From assembly GCF_001905795.1 (NCBI RefSeq), contig NZ_LIXJ01000009.1, forward strand, positions 184,303 to 248,302: 64,000 bases of DNA. The letters are read 5' to 3'. The number at the start of each line of letters is the position of its first letter. The stretch's first letter is position 1. Shown here piece by piece: positions 33,594 through 42,649 of the stretch. The translations under genes and the position numbers were made by a program. Below the pieces are notes generated by a model. The model was given only the letters and a program-made list of their open reading frames with translations. It made no database searches and was not told the DNA's origin. The stretch comes from Streptomyces sp. CB01580 (GTDB taxonomy: Bacteria; Actinomycetota; Actinomycetes; Streptomycetales; Streptomycetaceae).

Positions 33594-36500
33594 TCAGTCG
33601 AACCAGCGGTCGCGGGCCAGTTCCTCGGTCCGGGACGGGTCCTCCAGCAGTGCCGCGACCTCGAAGCGGCGCGGCCACTGACCCGCCGCCCAGGCCAGCC
33701 CGGCCGCGACGCCCTCCAGCGTGGCGGCGTGCACGATGCCGTCGGGGGTGCGGCGCCAGTCCAGTTCGACGCCGCCCGCACGCAGCTCGGCGTGCTCCAC
33801 GTACGTGTCCGGCGTACCGGCGCCGAGCAGGACCCGTACCGCCTCCGGTACGCGGTGCTCCTCGCCGTCCGTGGTCACCTCGGCCTCGACGCTGTCGCCG
33901 AGCCGCCGCACCTGGAGCAGTTCGGCCAGTTCGGCCGCGCGCGCCGGGGCGACCGGGAGCAGCGGCAGCCGGGCGGCCAGCGGCAGCAGGTCGGGGGCGT
34001 CGGCGATCACCGCGTCCGCCGCGTCGACGACCCGGACCTCGCCGTCGACGACGGCCCGCAACTCGTCGGGCAGCGTGACCTGTTCGGGGTCGAGGTCGGC
34101 CAGCGCCGTGTACAGCGCGTGCAGTTGCACGGGGTCGACCTCGCGATTCTCGTCCGCGAGCCGGCCGAGGAGTTCGGCGGCGCCGCCCGGCTCGTCGAGG
34201 AGCGCGGCCACGGACGTCCGCACCCCGAGGGCACGCAGCACCTGCGCGTCGTCGAAGCCGGTCGCGTCGGCGGAGTCGTACAGCCCGGCCAGCCGGGGGT
34301 CGCCGGAGGCCGCGCGCAGACCGGCCGGGCGGCGGCCGTCGAGCACCGGGTGATCGCGCAGCCACCAGGCGGTGTACGGGCGGACGGACCGCGTGGTGCC
34401 GTCGGGCAGGAGCACCCGCACCGGCTGGGTCAGCGCGTCCCGCAGCGGCGGCCGGGCGAGCATCGCGAGCGCCTGCGGCCAGGCGTCGTCGTCGACGAGG
34501 TCCAGGTCGCGGACGGCGACGAGCTCGGTGGCGACCGGCGGCACCGGTGTGTCGGGCATCTGGTCGAGGACGTCCTCGCACCACACGTCCACGGCGTCGA
34601 GCAGCCCGGGGTCGTCGGGTTCGGCGAAGTCGCCGTCGCGGGGCTCCAGTTCGTCCGGGTCGAGGACGACGTCGGTGGCCCGCACGAGGGTGAAGCCGGC
34701 GAGCACCCCGCAGGCGGTGAGTGGCTGTTCTCCCCAGCGCTCGGCCAGTTCCTCGTCGCAGAGGGCGAGTTCGCCCTCCCTCATGATCGCGGCGAACGGG
34801 CTGCCGGGCAGCACGAGTTCACCGGCGGGCGCGAGTTCGCCGTCCTCGTCGGGCAGGGCGAGCGCGCCGAGCCAGGGTTCGTCGCCGGGGGCCAGATCGG
34901 CGTCGCGCACGAGGGCCAGGACGGTCTCGGCGAGTTCGTCCGCGCCGGGCGCGTCCTCGTCCCAGATCTCGCCCGCGTCCAGCGATCCGGCGACGGCGGC
35001 CCGCACCTGCGGGGTCGTCAGTACGGCGCGCGGGGTGGCGGGCAGGGCCCCGAGCTTCTCCAGCAGCGGGTGGGCGGCGTCCGGATGGGCGACCTTCAGC
35101 CCGAGCCGGGCGAGCCGGTCCAGGACCGGGCCGGCGAGCGCGTCGGGGAGCGGGAGGAGGACCTGGCGGGGTCCGATGGTGGTCCGGGGCACGGCCGGGG
35201 CCCCGGCGTCCTGCTCCGTCGGCGCGCCGGCCGCCTCCCGCGTTCCCGCCAGCGGGACGGGCAGACCGGAGAGGCGATCGGGGTCGATGCCGGAGAGGCT
35301 GTCGTAGAGCCGCCGCCACCAGCCGGGATCGCGTTCCAGGCCGGCGAGCCGGTCGATCGCCTCGGTCAGCGGGACGCGGGCGATGCCGAGGGTGCGCAGT
35401 TCGCTGCGGCGTTCCAGTCCGGCGGGCAGCAGGCACGGCAGGACCTCGGCGAGTACGCGCACGGTCTCGGCACCGACCCCTTCCAGGACCTCGGCCTCGA
35501 TGGGGCGCAGCGCGGTGCCGGCCGTCTCCCGGATGCCGTCGCGCTCGGTGTCCCAGGCGTCGTCCCACCGGTCCGCCGGCTCCGTCCGGTCCGCCTCGAC
35601 GGCGGTGTCGCGCGGGGCGGCGGGCTCCAGGAAGGCGACGCGCGGCAGCCGCCCGAGGATGGCGCCGCGCAGGGCGCCGTCCAGTTCACCCTTGCCGAGC
35701 GGTCCGGGCACGAGGTCGATGGTGTCGACGGACACCGGCCGCCAGCCGGCGAGCAGTTCGGCGTACGCGTCGGCGGCGCGCTCCACCAGGAAGTCGGTGA
35801 GCGGGCCGGGCGCGGGGTGGCGGCGGGTGCTGTCGAGCGGCAGCGACGCGATGAGCAGCGCGGGGACGCCGAGGGGTTCGTCGGTGGGGGTCGGCGCGTG
35901 GACGACGGGGGCGGTGCGGGGGCGTACCGGGGCGCCCTCCGCGTCGACCGGGACGGCCCAGGTGACCGACCAGTGCGGGCGCAGCCGTTCCTCGCGGGGC
36001 CGGTCGGCGAGCAGGGCCGGTTCGACCGGGCCGTGGTGGGTGACGGTGCGCCAGCGGTGCGTGCCGTGCGCGGAGTCCTCGATGTGGGTGTACGGGCCCT
36101 GCCGGGTGCGGCGCAGCGTCCGTACGGCGTCCGGGGTCTCGATCACGATCTCGTCGAGGCCGCGCAGGGTGAGCAGCAGCGCGTCGTCCACGGCGGCGAG
36201 CAGCCTGGCGACGAGGTCCTCGGCGCCGCCGTCGCGCAGCGGGAGGACGACGACGGTGTCGTAGCCGTCGGGCGGGGTGCCCTCGGCGGGCAGCGGGAGC
36301 CGCAGCAGGGGTACGTGGCCGTCGCGGCGGCGCAGTTCGTCGCCGAGGCCGGGGCTGGCGGTGGCGGCGCGGGCGGCCAGGTCGCGGGCCTCGGCGAGGG
36401 ACCAGCGGACGCCGCCGTGCCGGCCGATCACGGCCGGCTCGTCGCTCACCGCGAGCACGGCGGCGAACCCGACGCCGAACCGGCCGACGGCACCCTCGTG

Positions 36501-36839
36501 GCCCTCGCGCTTGGCGGAGGCGCGCAGCGTGGAGAGGGATTCCACGCCGGTGGCGTCGAGCGGGGCGCCGGTGTTCGCGGCGGCGAGCACGGCGGGGGCG
36601 TCCGGGGTCGCGGCGTGCAGGGTGAGGCGGAGCCGTCCGGGGACGTCCGCGCGGGCGGCGGCGTCGGCGGCGTTCTGGGCCAGTTCGACGACGAGCCGGT
36701 CGCGGTAGCCGCCGAGCGCGAGTTCTTCCTCGGCGTTGGCATCCTCGCGGAACCGGGCGGGGCCGGCGCCCCACGCGTCGAGCACGCCGCGTCGCAGCCG
36801 CGCGGTACCGAACGGGTCGGCTCCCTCGGTCCCATTCAT
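33594..36839 (-). CDS. Large Hsp90/sacsin-type ATPase-domain protein
   Basis: A 1081-residue cytoplasmic protein with an N-terminal GHKL ATPase domain of the Hsp90/sacsin kind. The N-box LVVELAQNAADA lies near residue 50, followed by AANTGAPLDATGVESLSTLRAS (ATP-lid region with the D-x-G-like turn) and VGRFGVGFAAVL (the glycine-rich G2 loop). The remaining 900 residues have no recognisable domain, though they are rich in Leu/Asp/Glu and lack membrane segments. ATG 36839 is used; a GTG two codons earlier is possible. It is not classical HtpG, which is shorter with a conserved middle domain. Genome annotations often call this class a sacsin N-terminal ATPase-like protein. It lies downstream of DUF3027 on the same strand after a 689-bp repeat-rich gap. 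Confidence 0.82.
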   Translation of the reverse strand: MNGTEGADPFGTARLRRGVLDAWGAGPARFREDANAEEELALGGYRDRLVVELAQNAADAAARADVPGRLRLTLHAATPDAPAVLAAANTGAPLDATGVESLSTLRASAKREGHEGAVGRFGVGFAAVLAVSDEPAVIGRHGGVRWSLAEARDLAARAATASPGLGDELRRRDGHVPLLRLPLPAEGTPPDGYDTVVVLPLRDGGAEDLVARLLAAVDDALLLTLRGLDEIVIETPDAVRTLRRTRQGPYTHIEDSAHGTHRWRTVTHHGPVEPALLADRPREERLRPHWSVTWAVPVDAEGAPVRPRTAPVVHAPTPTDEPLGVPALLIASLPLDSTRRHPAPGPLTDFLVERAADAYAELLAGWRPVSVDTIDLVPGPLGKGELDGALRGAILGRLPRVAFLEPAAPRDTAVEADRTEPADRWDDAWDTERDGIRETAGTALRPIEAEVLEGVGAETVRVLAEVLPCLLPAGLERRSELRTLGIARVPLTEAIDRLAGLERDPGWWRRLYDSLSGIDPDRLSGLPVPLAGTREAAGAPTEQDAGAPAVPRTTIGPRQVLLPLPDALAGPVLDRLARLGLKVAHPDAAHPLLEKLGALPATPRAVLTTPQVRAAVAGSLDAGEIWDEDAPGADELAETVLALVRDADLAPGDEPWLGALALPDEDGELAPAGELVLPGSPFAAIMREGELALCDEELAERWGEQPLTACGVLAGFTLVRATDVVLDPDELEPRDGDFAEPDDPGLLDAVDVWCEDVLDQMPDTPVPPVATELVAVRDLDLVDDDAWPQALAMLARPPLRDALTQPVRVLLPDGTTRSVRPYTAWWLRDHPVLDGRRPAGLRAASGDPRLAGLYDSADATGFDDAQVLRALGVRTSVAALLDEPGGAAELLGRLADENREVDPVQLHALYTALADLDPEQVTLPDELRAVVDGEVRVVDAADAVIADAPDLLPLAARLPLLPVAPARAAELAELLQVRRLGDSVEAEVTTDGEEHRVPEAVRVLLGAGTPDTYVEHAELRAGGVELDWRRTPDGIVHAATLEGVAAGLAWAAGQWPRRFEVAALLEDPSRTEELARDRWFD

Positions 36840-36892
36840 GCTCACGCTCCGACTCCGCTCTGTTCTTTCCGGTCTTCCGGTCTCCACCGGTT

Positions 36893-36946
36893 GTTCCGGC
36901 CGTTCCGGTTGTTCGGGTCGTTCCGGTTGTTCGGGTTGTTCGGGTT
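36893..36946. repeat. Six 9-bp tandem repeats
   Basis: Consecutive 9-mers of the form GTTCCGGTT or GTTCGGGTT (six units, with substitutions) occur about 50 bp upstream of the Hsp90-like start, in its presumed leader. The surrounding 36947-37418 is repetitive too, with recurring GAACGCGACCGGA words. Confidence 0.75.
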
Positions 36947-37418
36947 GGGCGTCACGGTGCCACCAGGCCTCCGGCGCCACCGACGCGTCCCGTGCCGCCA
37001 GTGTGCGCCCGAAGGTACCGGCTCCTCGCGCCGGGCGGGGCATCGCGACAGGGCATCGCGAACGGCGCCCGCGCGAAGGGGCCGCACCACGGCCCGCCAC
37101 GACCGGGAACGGGCACGACGCGGGCGGACACGACCGGCAACGGACCCGACGGGCCCGGAAACGAGCGGAACGGACACCACGAGCACGAACGCGACCGGAT
37201 ACGGGCACGACGGCACGAACGCGACCGGACGGGACACGGACGGACCCGGGCACGGACCCGCCCGGAATCGGCACGGCGGGCACGCCCGTCCGACGAGGGA
37301 CCGGGGGGCGCCCGCGCGAGGTCTCCCGCAGGAACAGCCGCGCGAACTCCCTCGCGGGTGCGACCGGGGCAGACAGGACAGGGGCTCGGCCGTCAAGGAC
37401 CCAGGCGCCTCGGTGCCA

Positions 37419-37526
37419 CATCGGACACGTCCATGCCATCGGACACGTCCGTGCCATCGGACACGTCCATGCCATCGGGCACGTCCGTGCCATCGGGCAC
37501 GTCGGCGCCATCGGGCACGTCGGCGC
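37419..37526. repeat. Six 18-bp tandem repeats after the DUF3027 stop
   Basis: Six head-to-tail copies of CATCGGACACGTCCATGC with drift at a few positions (A/G at position 7, late CATGC, CGTGC or GGCGC), ending 2 bases before the stop codon of DUF3027. There are no spacers, so it is not CRISPR. It behaves like a minisatellite and may vary among strains. Confidence 0.85.
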
Positions 37527-37528
37527 CG

Positions 37529-38464
37529 TCAGGAGTGGCCGAGGTCCTCCGTGGGGGTGTCCGGCTCCGCCGGGACCGAACCGGAGTCCCGGGCCGGGCG
37601 CAGCGGGTACTCGTCCACTTGCATCGTGTCCAGGGCATGCGGCGCCGGCTTCGGCGGCTTCGGCATGACCGCCGCCTCGGAGTGCCCACCGCATCCGTAC
37701 GACAGGGACACCACGTGTCCGTCCGCCGGGCCGAACTCGTTGCCACACACCCCGAACGCCTGCCGCAGCGAGCCCGCCAGCGGCACCAGGAACGCGCAGG
37801 TGAGGCAGCTCGCCGGGGCGGCCTGGGCCATCGGCGTCCGCGCGCCGAACGCCTCGTCCCACCGGTCGGCCGCCGAGCGCAGCCCGTACCGCGACAGCAC
37901 CCGCGCCCGGCGCATCCCGAGCTCGTCCGCGACCGCCGCGATCGCACCGCGGTTCGTCGTCGCGGGGCGGGTCGTCAGCTCCGCGTCCTCCGCGTCGACG
38001 AGATCGGCCATCTCCTCGGACACCTCGGGGACCGCGGAGTTCGGCGGCGGCTCGTCCTCGCCGGTGTAGCCGGGCTCCAGGCGGATGTCGTCCGCCTCGG
38101 TGGGCAGCAGATCGCCGGGCCCCATGTCGCCGGGGCGCAGGCGCTCGCTCCACGGCACCCACTCCGGGGCGAGGAGCGCGTCGCTGCCGGGCAGCAGAAC
38201 CGTCTCGTCAAGGGTGACCTTCTTCGCACGGGACGCCCGGGCGACGGTCACCGCCCAGCGCCAGCCCCGGTAGCCGGGCTCCTTGCACTCGAAGAAGTGC
38301 GTGACGACCCGGTCTCCCTCGGAGACCACGCCCACGTGCTCTCCGACGACCCCCGGCGCGGCCGCTTCCTCGGCCGCCGCGCGGGCCAGGTCCACCGCCT
38401 CGACGCACAGGCGGTCGGGGGCAGGGGTACGGGCCGTACGCCTTCGCGTCGTCACAGCACTCAC
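37529..38464 (-). CDS. DUF3027 domain protein
   Basis: A 311-residue actinobacterial DUF3027 protein. Its conserved blocks include HFFECKEPGYRGWRWAVTVARA, VLLPGSDALLAPEWVPWSERLRPGDMGPGDLLP, and a Cys-rich segment SCLTCAFLVPLAGSLRQAFGVCGNEFGPADGHVVSLSYGCGGHSE, which looks like a metal site (CxxC, C, C). No function is established. GTG 38464. It is divergent from the MFS gene (380-bp gap 38465-38844, GC-rich, nothing further seen), and the 18-bp array follows its stop. Confidence 0.9.
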   Translation of the reverse strand: MSAVTTRRRTARTPAPDRLCVEAVDLARAAAEEAAAPGVVGEHVGVVSEGDRVVTHFFECKEPGYRGWRWAVTVARASRAKKVTLDETVLLPGSDALLAPEWVPWSERLRPGDMGPGDLLPTEADDIRLEPGYTGEDEPPPNSAVPEVSEEMADLVDAEDAELTTRPATTNRGAIAAVADELGMRRARVLSRYGLRSAADRWDEAFGARTPMAQAAPASCLTCAFLVPLAGSLRQAFGVCGNEFGPADGHVVSLSYGCGGHSEAAVMPKPPKPAPHALDTMQVDEYPLRPARDSGSVPAEPDTPTEDLGHS

Positions 38465-38844
38465 AGGTCTCGCTTCTCTCCTACGCCAGTCTCACGGGCG
38501 CGCCTGCACATCCATCGATTTCGGCCGTGGCGGGTGCGGGCGGAGCGGACCTGGGGGCCGCGTCGACGTCCGCGCCCGTCGTGCCTGCCTCGGGCGCACC
38601 TTCTGCCATCCATTCTGCGGGATCGCCGATAGGCGCGCGGCCGAGAACAACCGCCGGTGGCGCGCTACGCACGCTACCCCCTTCGTCGTCCCCCGCCCAC
38701 CTGCCCGTCCCGAACCGGGGGTGCGCGGCAGGGGACGGGCCGGACGTACGTCCGGGGTCGCACACTGGCCCGACAGGGCGGAGTGCGTCCGCGCCCCGGG
38801 CCGGTCCCGGTTCGCGGCCACCCCCGGCGGGGCACTATGACGGG

Positions 38845-40323
38845 GTGACTTCCGCCCGGTCGCACCAGGATTCCGGCCCGTTCCGCAGGACGGGGCGGGC
38901 GGTCGGCCGTGCCCTTCGTTCCCCTTTCGCCGGTGCCGCCCGGGGCATCCGGAGGGCGACGCACGCGCACGGCGCCGGGGAGTCCGGTCTCGGCAAGCTG
39001 ATCGAGCTGCACGCCGTGAACGGCGCGGGCGACGTGATGATCACGGTGGCGCTCGCCTCGACGGTGTTCTTCGCCGTGCCGACGGACGAGGCCCGCGGCC
39101 GGGTCGCGCTGTACCTCGCCGTCACGATGGCGCCCTTCGCGCTTCTCGCACCCGTGATCGGTCCGCTGCTGGACCGGCTGCCCCACGGCCGCCGGGCCGC
39201 GATGGCGGCGGCGATGCTGACCCGCGCGGTGCTGGCGCTCACCATGTCGGGCGCGGTCGCCACCGGCGGCCTGGAACTGTATCCGGCCGCGCTGGGCGTG
39301 CTGGTCTGTTCAAGGGCGTACGGGGTGGTGCGCAGCGCGGTGGTGCCGCGGCTGCTGCCACCCCGCATCTCCCTGGTGAAGGCGAACGCCCGGGTCACGC
39401 TCGCCGGGCTGCTGGCGACGGGTGTGGCCGCGCCGATCGGGGCCGGGCTGCAGTTCATCGGTCCGGCCTGGCCGCTGTACGGGGCGTGCCTGGTCTTCCT
39501 CGGCGGGACGGTCCTCGCCTTCACACTGCCGCACGAGGTCGATTCCGCGAAGGGCGAGCGCAGGGCCCGGCTGGTGCCGCCGTACGGTGTGCTGCCCCCG
39601 CGCCCCCGGACGGAGCGGAACGGACACGAAGGCCGGAAGAAGGACCGCGGGACGGATCCGGGGAAGAACGGGCGGTGCGCTCGTGGGCGAGGACTCCTGG
39701 GCCGGGGGCGCGACGGCGAGCGGCGGCCCGGGCTGCGGTCCGTGGGACCTGCCGTGCTGAACGGCCTCCAGGCCAACGCCGCCCATCGCATGCTCTCCGG
39801 CCTCCTCATCTTCTTCCTGGCGTTCCTGTTGCGCGACCAGCCGCTCGCCGGTCAGAACGCCGCCGTCTCGCTCGGCATCGTCGGCGTGGCGGCCGGGCTG
39901 GGCAACGCGCTCGGCACGGTGGTCGGGTCCTGGGTCCGGGCCCGCGGCCCCGAGGTGATCACCGCCTCGGTCCTGGCCCTGGCCCTGGGGGTCGCCGTGC
40001 TCACCGCGTTCTTCTTCGGCGCCGTCACGGTCGCCGTGCTGAGCGCGACGGCCGGCTTCACCCAGGCCCTGTCGAAACTCTCGCTGGACGCGATGATCCA
40101 GCGGGACGTGCCCGAGGAGGTGCGGACGTCCGCGTTCGCCCGCTCCGAGACGGCACTCCAGATGGCGTGGGTGGTCGGCGGCGGCATCGGCATCGCCCTC
40201 CCCCTCAACGGCGTACTGGGCGTGTCGGTCGCCGCGGGCGTTCTCGCCCTCGGTGCCGCCACGTCCGTACGGGGGCTGCTGGGCGCCGCCAGGCGCGGCT
40301 CGCCGCACCCCCGCGTGGCATGA
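38845..40323 (+). CDS. MFS transporter with a charged central loop
   Basis: A 492-residue major-facilitator protein with about ten to twelve hydrophobic segments. GPLLDRLPHGRRAAM is its motif A, and VVRSAVVPRLLPPRISLVKANARVT is typical of an actinobacterial group. A long hydrophilic loop (about residues 235-295, many Arg/Lys/Gly) separates the two halves. GTG 38845 is the best start; TATGAC lies just before it, suggesting a short or absent leader. Substrate unknown. DUF2771 follows 27 bp downstream. Confidence 0.82.
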   Translation: MTSARSHQDSGPFRRTGRAVGRALRSPFAGAARGIRRATHAHGAGESGLGKLIELHAVNGAGDVMITVALASTVFFAVPTDEARGRVALYLAVTMAPFALLAPVIGPLLDRLPHGRRAAMAAAMLTRAVLALTMSGAVATGGLELYPAALGVLVCSRAYGVVRSAVVPRLLPPRISLVKANARVTLAGLLATGVAAPIGAGLQFIGPAWPLYGACLVFLGGTVLAFTLPHEVDSAKGERRARLVPPYGVLPPRPRTERNGHEGRKKDRGTDPGKNGRCARGRGLLGRGRDGERRPGLRSVGPAVLNGLQANAAHRMLSGLLIFFLAFLLRDQPLAGQNAAVSLGIVGVAAGLGNALGTVVGSWVRARGPEVITASVLALALGVAVLTAFFFGAVTVAVLSATAGFTQALSKLSLDAMIQRDVPEEVRTSAFARSETALQMAWVVGGGIGIALPLNGVLGVSVAAGVLALGAATSVRGLLGAARRGSPHPRVA

Positions 40324-40337
40324 GACGGGGCGACCGA

Positions 40338-40343
40338 TAGCCT
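40338..40343 (+). promoter_or_regulatory. -10 box of the DUF2771 gene (leaderless)
   Basis: TAGCCT lies 7 bases before the ATG; no ribosome site is visible. Confidence 0.45.
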
Positions 40344-40350
40344 TCGGCTC

Positions 40351-40830
40351 ATGACCGTTGCGTTCTTCTCCGGTAAGGGCCGTCGAATCGGCGTCGCTCT
40401 TGGTGCCGTGTCCGCGGGACTCCTTGTCCTCTCCGCCTGCGACAAGCCGACGCCGCTCGCGACCGTAACGGTCGGCGGCAACTCGGTGAGCTCCGAGGCG
40501 GCCTGCTACAACGACGGCAAGCCCCTCAAGACGTCCGAGATCAAGAGCTGCCTCAACAAGAAGGCGGAGAAGACCGTCGAGGTCGCGATGGACGACAAGG
40601 TCCGCTTCGGCGTCGACCCGGAGATCGCCGAGCACGGCTGGACCCTGTTCATCAACGGTCAGCAGGCCGAGCAGGAGCCGTACAAGAAGACCTACCGGTC
40701 CATCCCGGGCAGCGCCTTCTTCTCCAGCCAGACCGGCGAGACCACGAACAGCACGCAGGTCAGCATCGTGGAGACGCAGGGCAAGAACCTCACGGGCATC
40801 TGGCACTTCGAGCTGAAGAAGACGTCCTGA
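40351..40830 (+). CDS. DUF2771 lipoprotein
   Basis: A 159-residue predicted lipoprotein: lipobox LSAC with Cys30 (GLLVLSAC), then a domain with two more cysteines (AACYNDGK, KSCLNKK) likely forming a disulfide, and EHGWTLFINGQQ in the beta core. The DUF2771 family is restricted to actinobacteria and often sits beside the menaquinone genes seen here. Role unknown, at the outer face of the membrane. Confidence 0.88.
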   Translation: MTVAFFSGKGRRIGVALGAVSAGLLVLSACDKPTPLATVTVGGNSVSSEAACYNDGKPLKTSEIKSCLNKKAEKTVEVAMDDKVRFGVDPEIAEHGWTLFINGQQAEQEPYKKTYRSIPGSAFFSSQTGETTNSTQVSIVETQGKNLTGIWHFELKKTS

Positions 40831-40871
40831 CCCACCCTCTGCCGACCCCCGGCCCCGGAGGGCCCCTCCCC

Positions 40872-41702
40872 GTGCGTGTGCTCGTCGTGACCGCCGTCTC
40901 GGCAGAACGGGACGCGGTCACGCGCGCGTTCGGGGACGGGACACGGGTGACCGTGCGCCGGGTACCCGGCGCCGAACTCCACCGCGTGCACGGCTCCTGC
41001 GGCCCCGGTGTCGCCATCGATGTGCTCGCGGGCGGCGCGGGACCGGCCGCGGCGGCCGCCGCCACGGCCTTCGGCCTCGCCTCGGGACACGCCTCCGCCG
41101 CGCCCGGAAACGCCCCCGGGCCGATCTCCGGCCCCGCTTCCGGGCCCGCGCCGTACGAGCCCGTCTCCGGGCCGTACGGCCTCGCGCCCGCTCCGTACGA
41201 CCTCGTGGTCTCGGCCGGGATCGGCGGCGGATTCGTACCCGCCGCCCCGGTCGGCTCGCTCGTCGTCGCGAGCGGGATCGTCGCCGCGGATCTGGGCGCG
41301 GAGACGCCGGAGGGCTTCGTCCCCGTCACGGGCCTGGGCTTCGGCCGCGACCGGCACGTACCGCCGCGTTCGCTGGTCCGGGACGTGACCGCCGCGACCG
41401 GCGCGCTCCCCGGCGAGATCCTCACCGTCTCCACCGTGACCGGCAGCGCGGAGCGCGCCGCCGCCCTGCTCGCCGCGCACCCGCGGGCCGCCGCGGAGGC
41501 CATGGAGGGCTTCGGCGTCGCGGAGGCCGCCGACCGGGCCGGCGTACCGGTCCTGGAGCTCCGGGCGGTGTCGAACGCCGTCGGCCCGCGCGACCGCGAC
41601 GCCTGGCGCATCGGGGACGCGCTGACCGCGCTCACCGGGGCGTTCGGGAAGCTTCTCCCCGTACTGGAAGGTTGGACCCGCCATGACCGACACCACGCCT
41701 GA
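40872..41702 (+). CDS. mqnB: Futalosine hydrolase MqnB
   Basis: A 276-residue purine-nucleosidase-fold enzyme (MTA/SAH nucleosidase relative). It removes the base from futalosine or its 6-amino form in the futalosine route to menaquinone. Visible: RVLVVTAVSAERDAV, LVVSAGIGGGF, AAEAMEGFGVAEAADRAGVPVLELRAVSNAVGPRDRDAW with the Glu and Asp of the active site. An Ala/Pro/Gly-rich insertion at about residues 68-100 is unusual. GTG 40872. Its 3' end overlaps mqnD by 20 bases, supporting the assignment. Confidence 0.93.
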   Translation: MRVLVVTAVSAERDAVTRAFGDGTRVTVRRVPGAELHRVHGSCGPGVAIDVLAGGAGPAAAAAATAFGLASGHASAAPGNAPGPISGPASGPAPYEPVSGPYGLAPAPYDLVVSAGIGGGFVPAAPVGSLVVASGIVAADLGAETPEGFVPVTGLGFGRDRHVPPRSLVRDVTAATGALPGEILTVSTVTGSAERAAALLAAHPRAAAEAMEGFGVAEAADRAGVPVLELRAVSNAVGPRDRDAWRIGDALTALTGAFGKLLPVLEGWTRHDRHHA

Positions 41703-42561
41703 GCCGCTTCGCGCTCCTCGTTCCCCGCTGAGCATCGCCTTCTCGCCGTGCCCGAACGACACCTTCGTCTTCGACGCCTGGGCGCACGGAAGGGTCCCCG
41801 GCGCGCCCGCCCTCGATGTCACCTTCGCCGACATCGACATCACCAACGGCATGGCCGAGCGCGGTGAGGGCGACATCCTCAAGGTCTCGTACGCGGTGCT
41901 GCCGTGGGTCCTCGACGAGTACGCGCTGCTGCCGTGCGGCGGGGCGCTGGGAAGGGGCTGCGGGCCTCTCGTCCTCACGAGGGAACCGGGCACGGACCTG
42001 ACGGGGCGGACGGTCGCGGTGCCGAGCGAGCGCTCCACCGCGTACCTGCTGTTCCGGCTCTGGGCGGCGGACGTCGTGCCGGGCGGCGTCGGCGAGATCG
42101 TCGTCATGCCCTTCCACGAGATCATGCCCGCCGTGCGTGACGGCAAGGTGGACGCCGGTCTCGTCATCCACGAGGCCCGATTCACGTACCGCGACTACGG
42201 GCTGCACAACCTCGCCGACATGGGCCGGCACTGGGAGGAGACCACCGGGCTGCCGATTCCGCTCGGCGCGATCATCGCGAAGCGGTCGCTGGGCACGGAC
42301 ACGCTGAAGCTGCTCGCCGAGTCGGCGCGCACCTCGGTACGGATGGCCTGGGACGACCCGGAGGTGTCCCGGCCCTACGTGCTGGAGCACGCCCAGGAGA
42401 TGGACCCGGCCGTGGCGGACCAGCACATCGGGCTCTACGTCAACGAGTTCACGGCCGACCTCGGCGAGGACGGCTACGCGGCGGTCCGCGGGCTGCTGAC
42501 CCGCGCGGCGGCCGAGGGGCTGGTACCGCCCCTCGGCCCGGACGCGCTGTCGTTCGTCTGA
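41683..42561 (+). CDS. mqnD: 1,4-dihydroxy-6-naphthoate synthase MqnD
   Basis: A 292-residue periplasmic-binding-protein-fold enzyme that converts cyclic de-hypoxanthine futalosine to 1,4-dihydroxy-6-naphthoate in menaquinone biosynthesis. Hallmarks: SIAFSPCPNDTFVFDAW, ITNGMAERGEGDILKVSY, VAVPSERSTAYLLFRLW, VIHEARFTYRDYGL. ATG at 41683 lies within the end of mqnB, so the two are translationally coupled. mqnA, mqnC and mqnE are not in the window. Confidence 0.95.
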   Translation: MTDTTPEPLRAPRSPLSIAFSPCPNDTFVFDAWAHGRVPGAPALDVTFADIDITNGMAERGEGDILKVSYAVLPWVLDEYALLPCGGALGRGCGPLVLTREPGTDLTGRTVAVPSERSTAYLLFRLWAADVVPGGVGEIVVMPFHEIMPAVRDGKVDAGLVIHEARFTYRDYGLHNLADMGRHWEETTGLPIPLGAIIAKRSLGTDTLKLLAESARTSVRMAWDDPEVSRPYVLEHAQEMDPAVADQHIGLYVNEFTADLGEDGYAAVRGLLTRAAAEGLVPPLGPDALSFV

Positions 42562-42602
42562 GACGGCCGCCGGATCCCGGGCACGCAGTCGTTCGTCGGC
42601 GA

Positions 42603-42629
42603 CCGGCCGCCGCCGCGTCGCGCGGCCGG
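42603..42629. terminator. Hairpin between mqnD and the cold-shock gene
   Basis: CCGGCCGC / GCGGCCGG (8-bp arms, 11-base loop) lies between convergent genes. Confidence 0.5.
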
Positions 42630-42649
42630 CCCGGGGCGGATCCCGGCCG

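Noticed and set aside
37419..37526. Possible CRISPR array
   Set aside because: The 18-bp units are directly abutting with no spacers, and no cas genes are present.
37393..37526. A hexapeptide-repeat protein encoded by the 18-bp array
   Set aside because: The repeats would be translatable in several frames on both strands, but none is linked to a start with a ribosome site; the frame is outside DUF3027.
33465..38069. A very long forward open frame opposite the Hsp90-like and DUF3027 genes
   Set aside because: It is antisense to clearly coding sequence, has Gly/Val/Arg/Gln-biased composition typical of mirrored high-GC codons, and spans the repeat array and two genes on the other strand.
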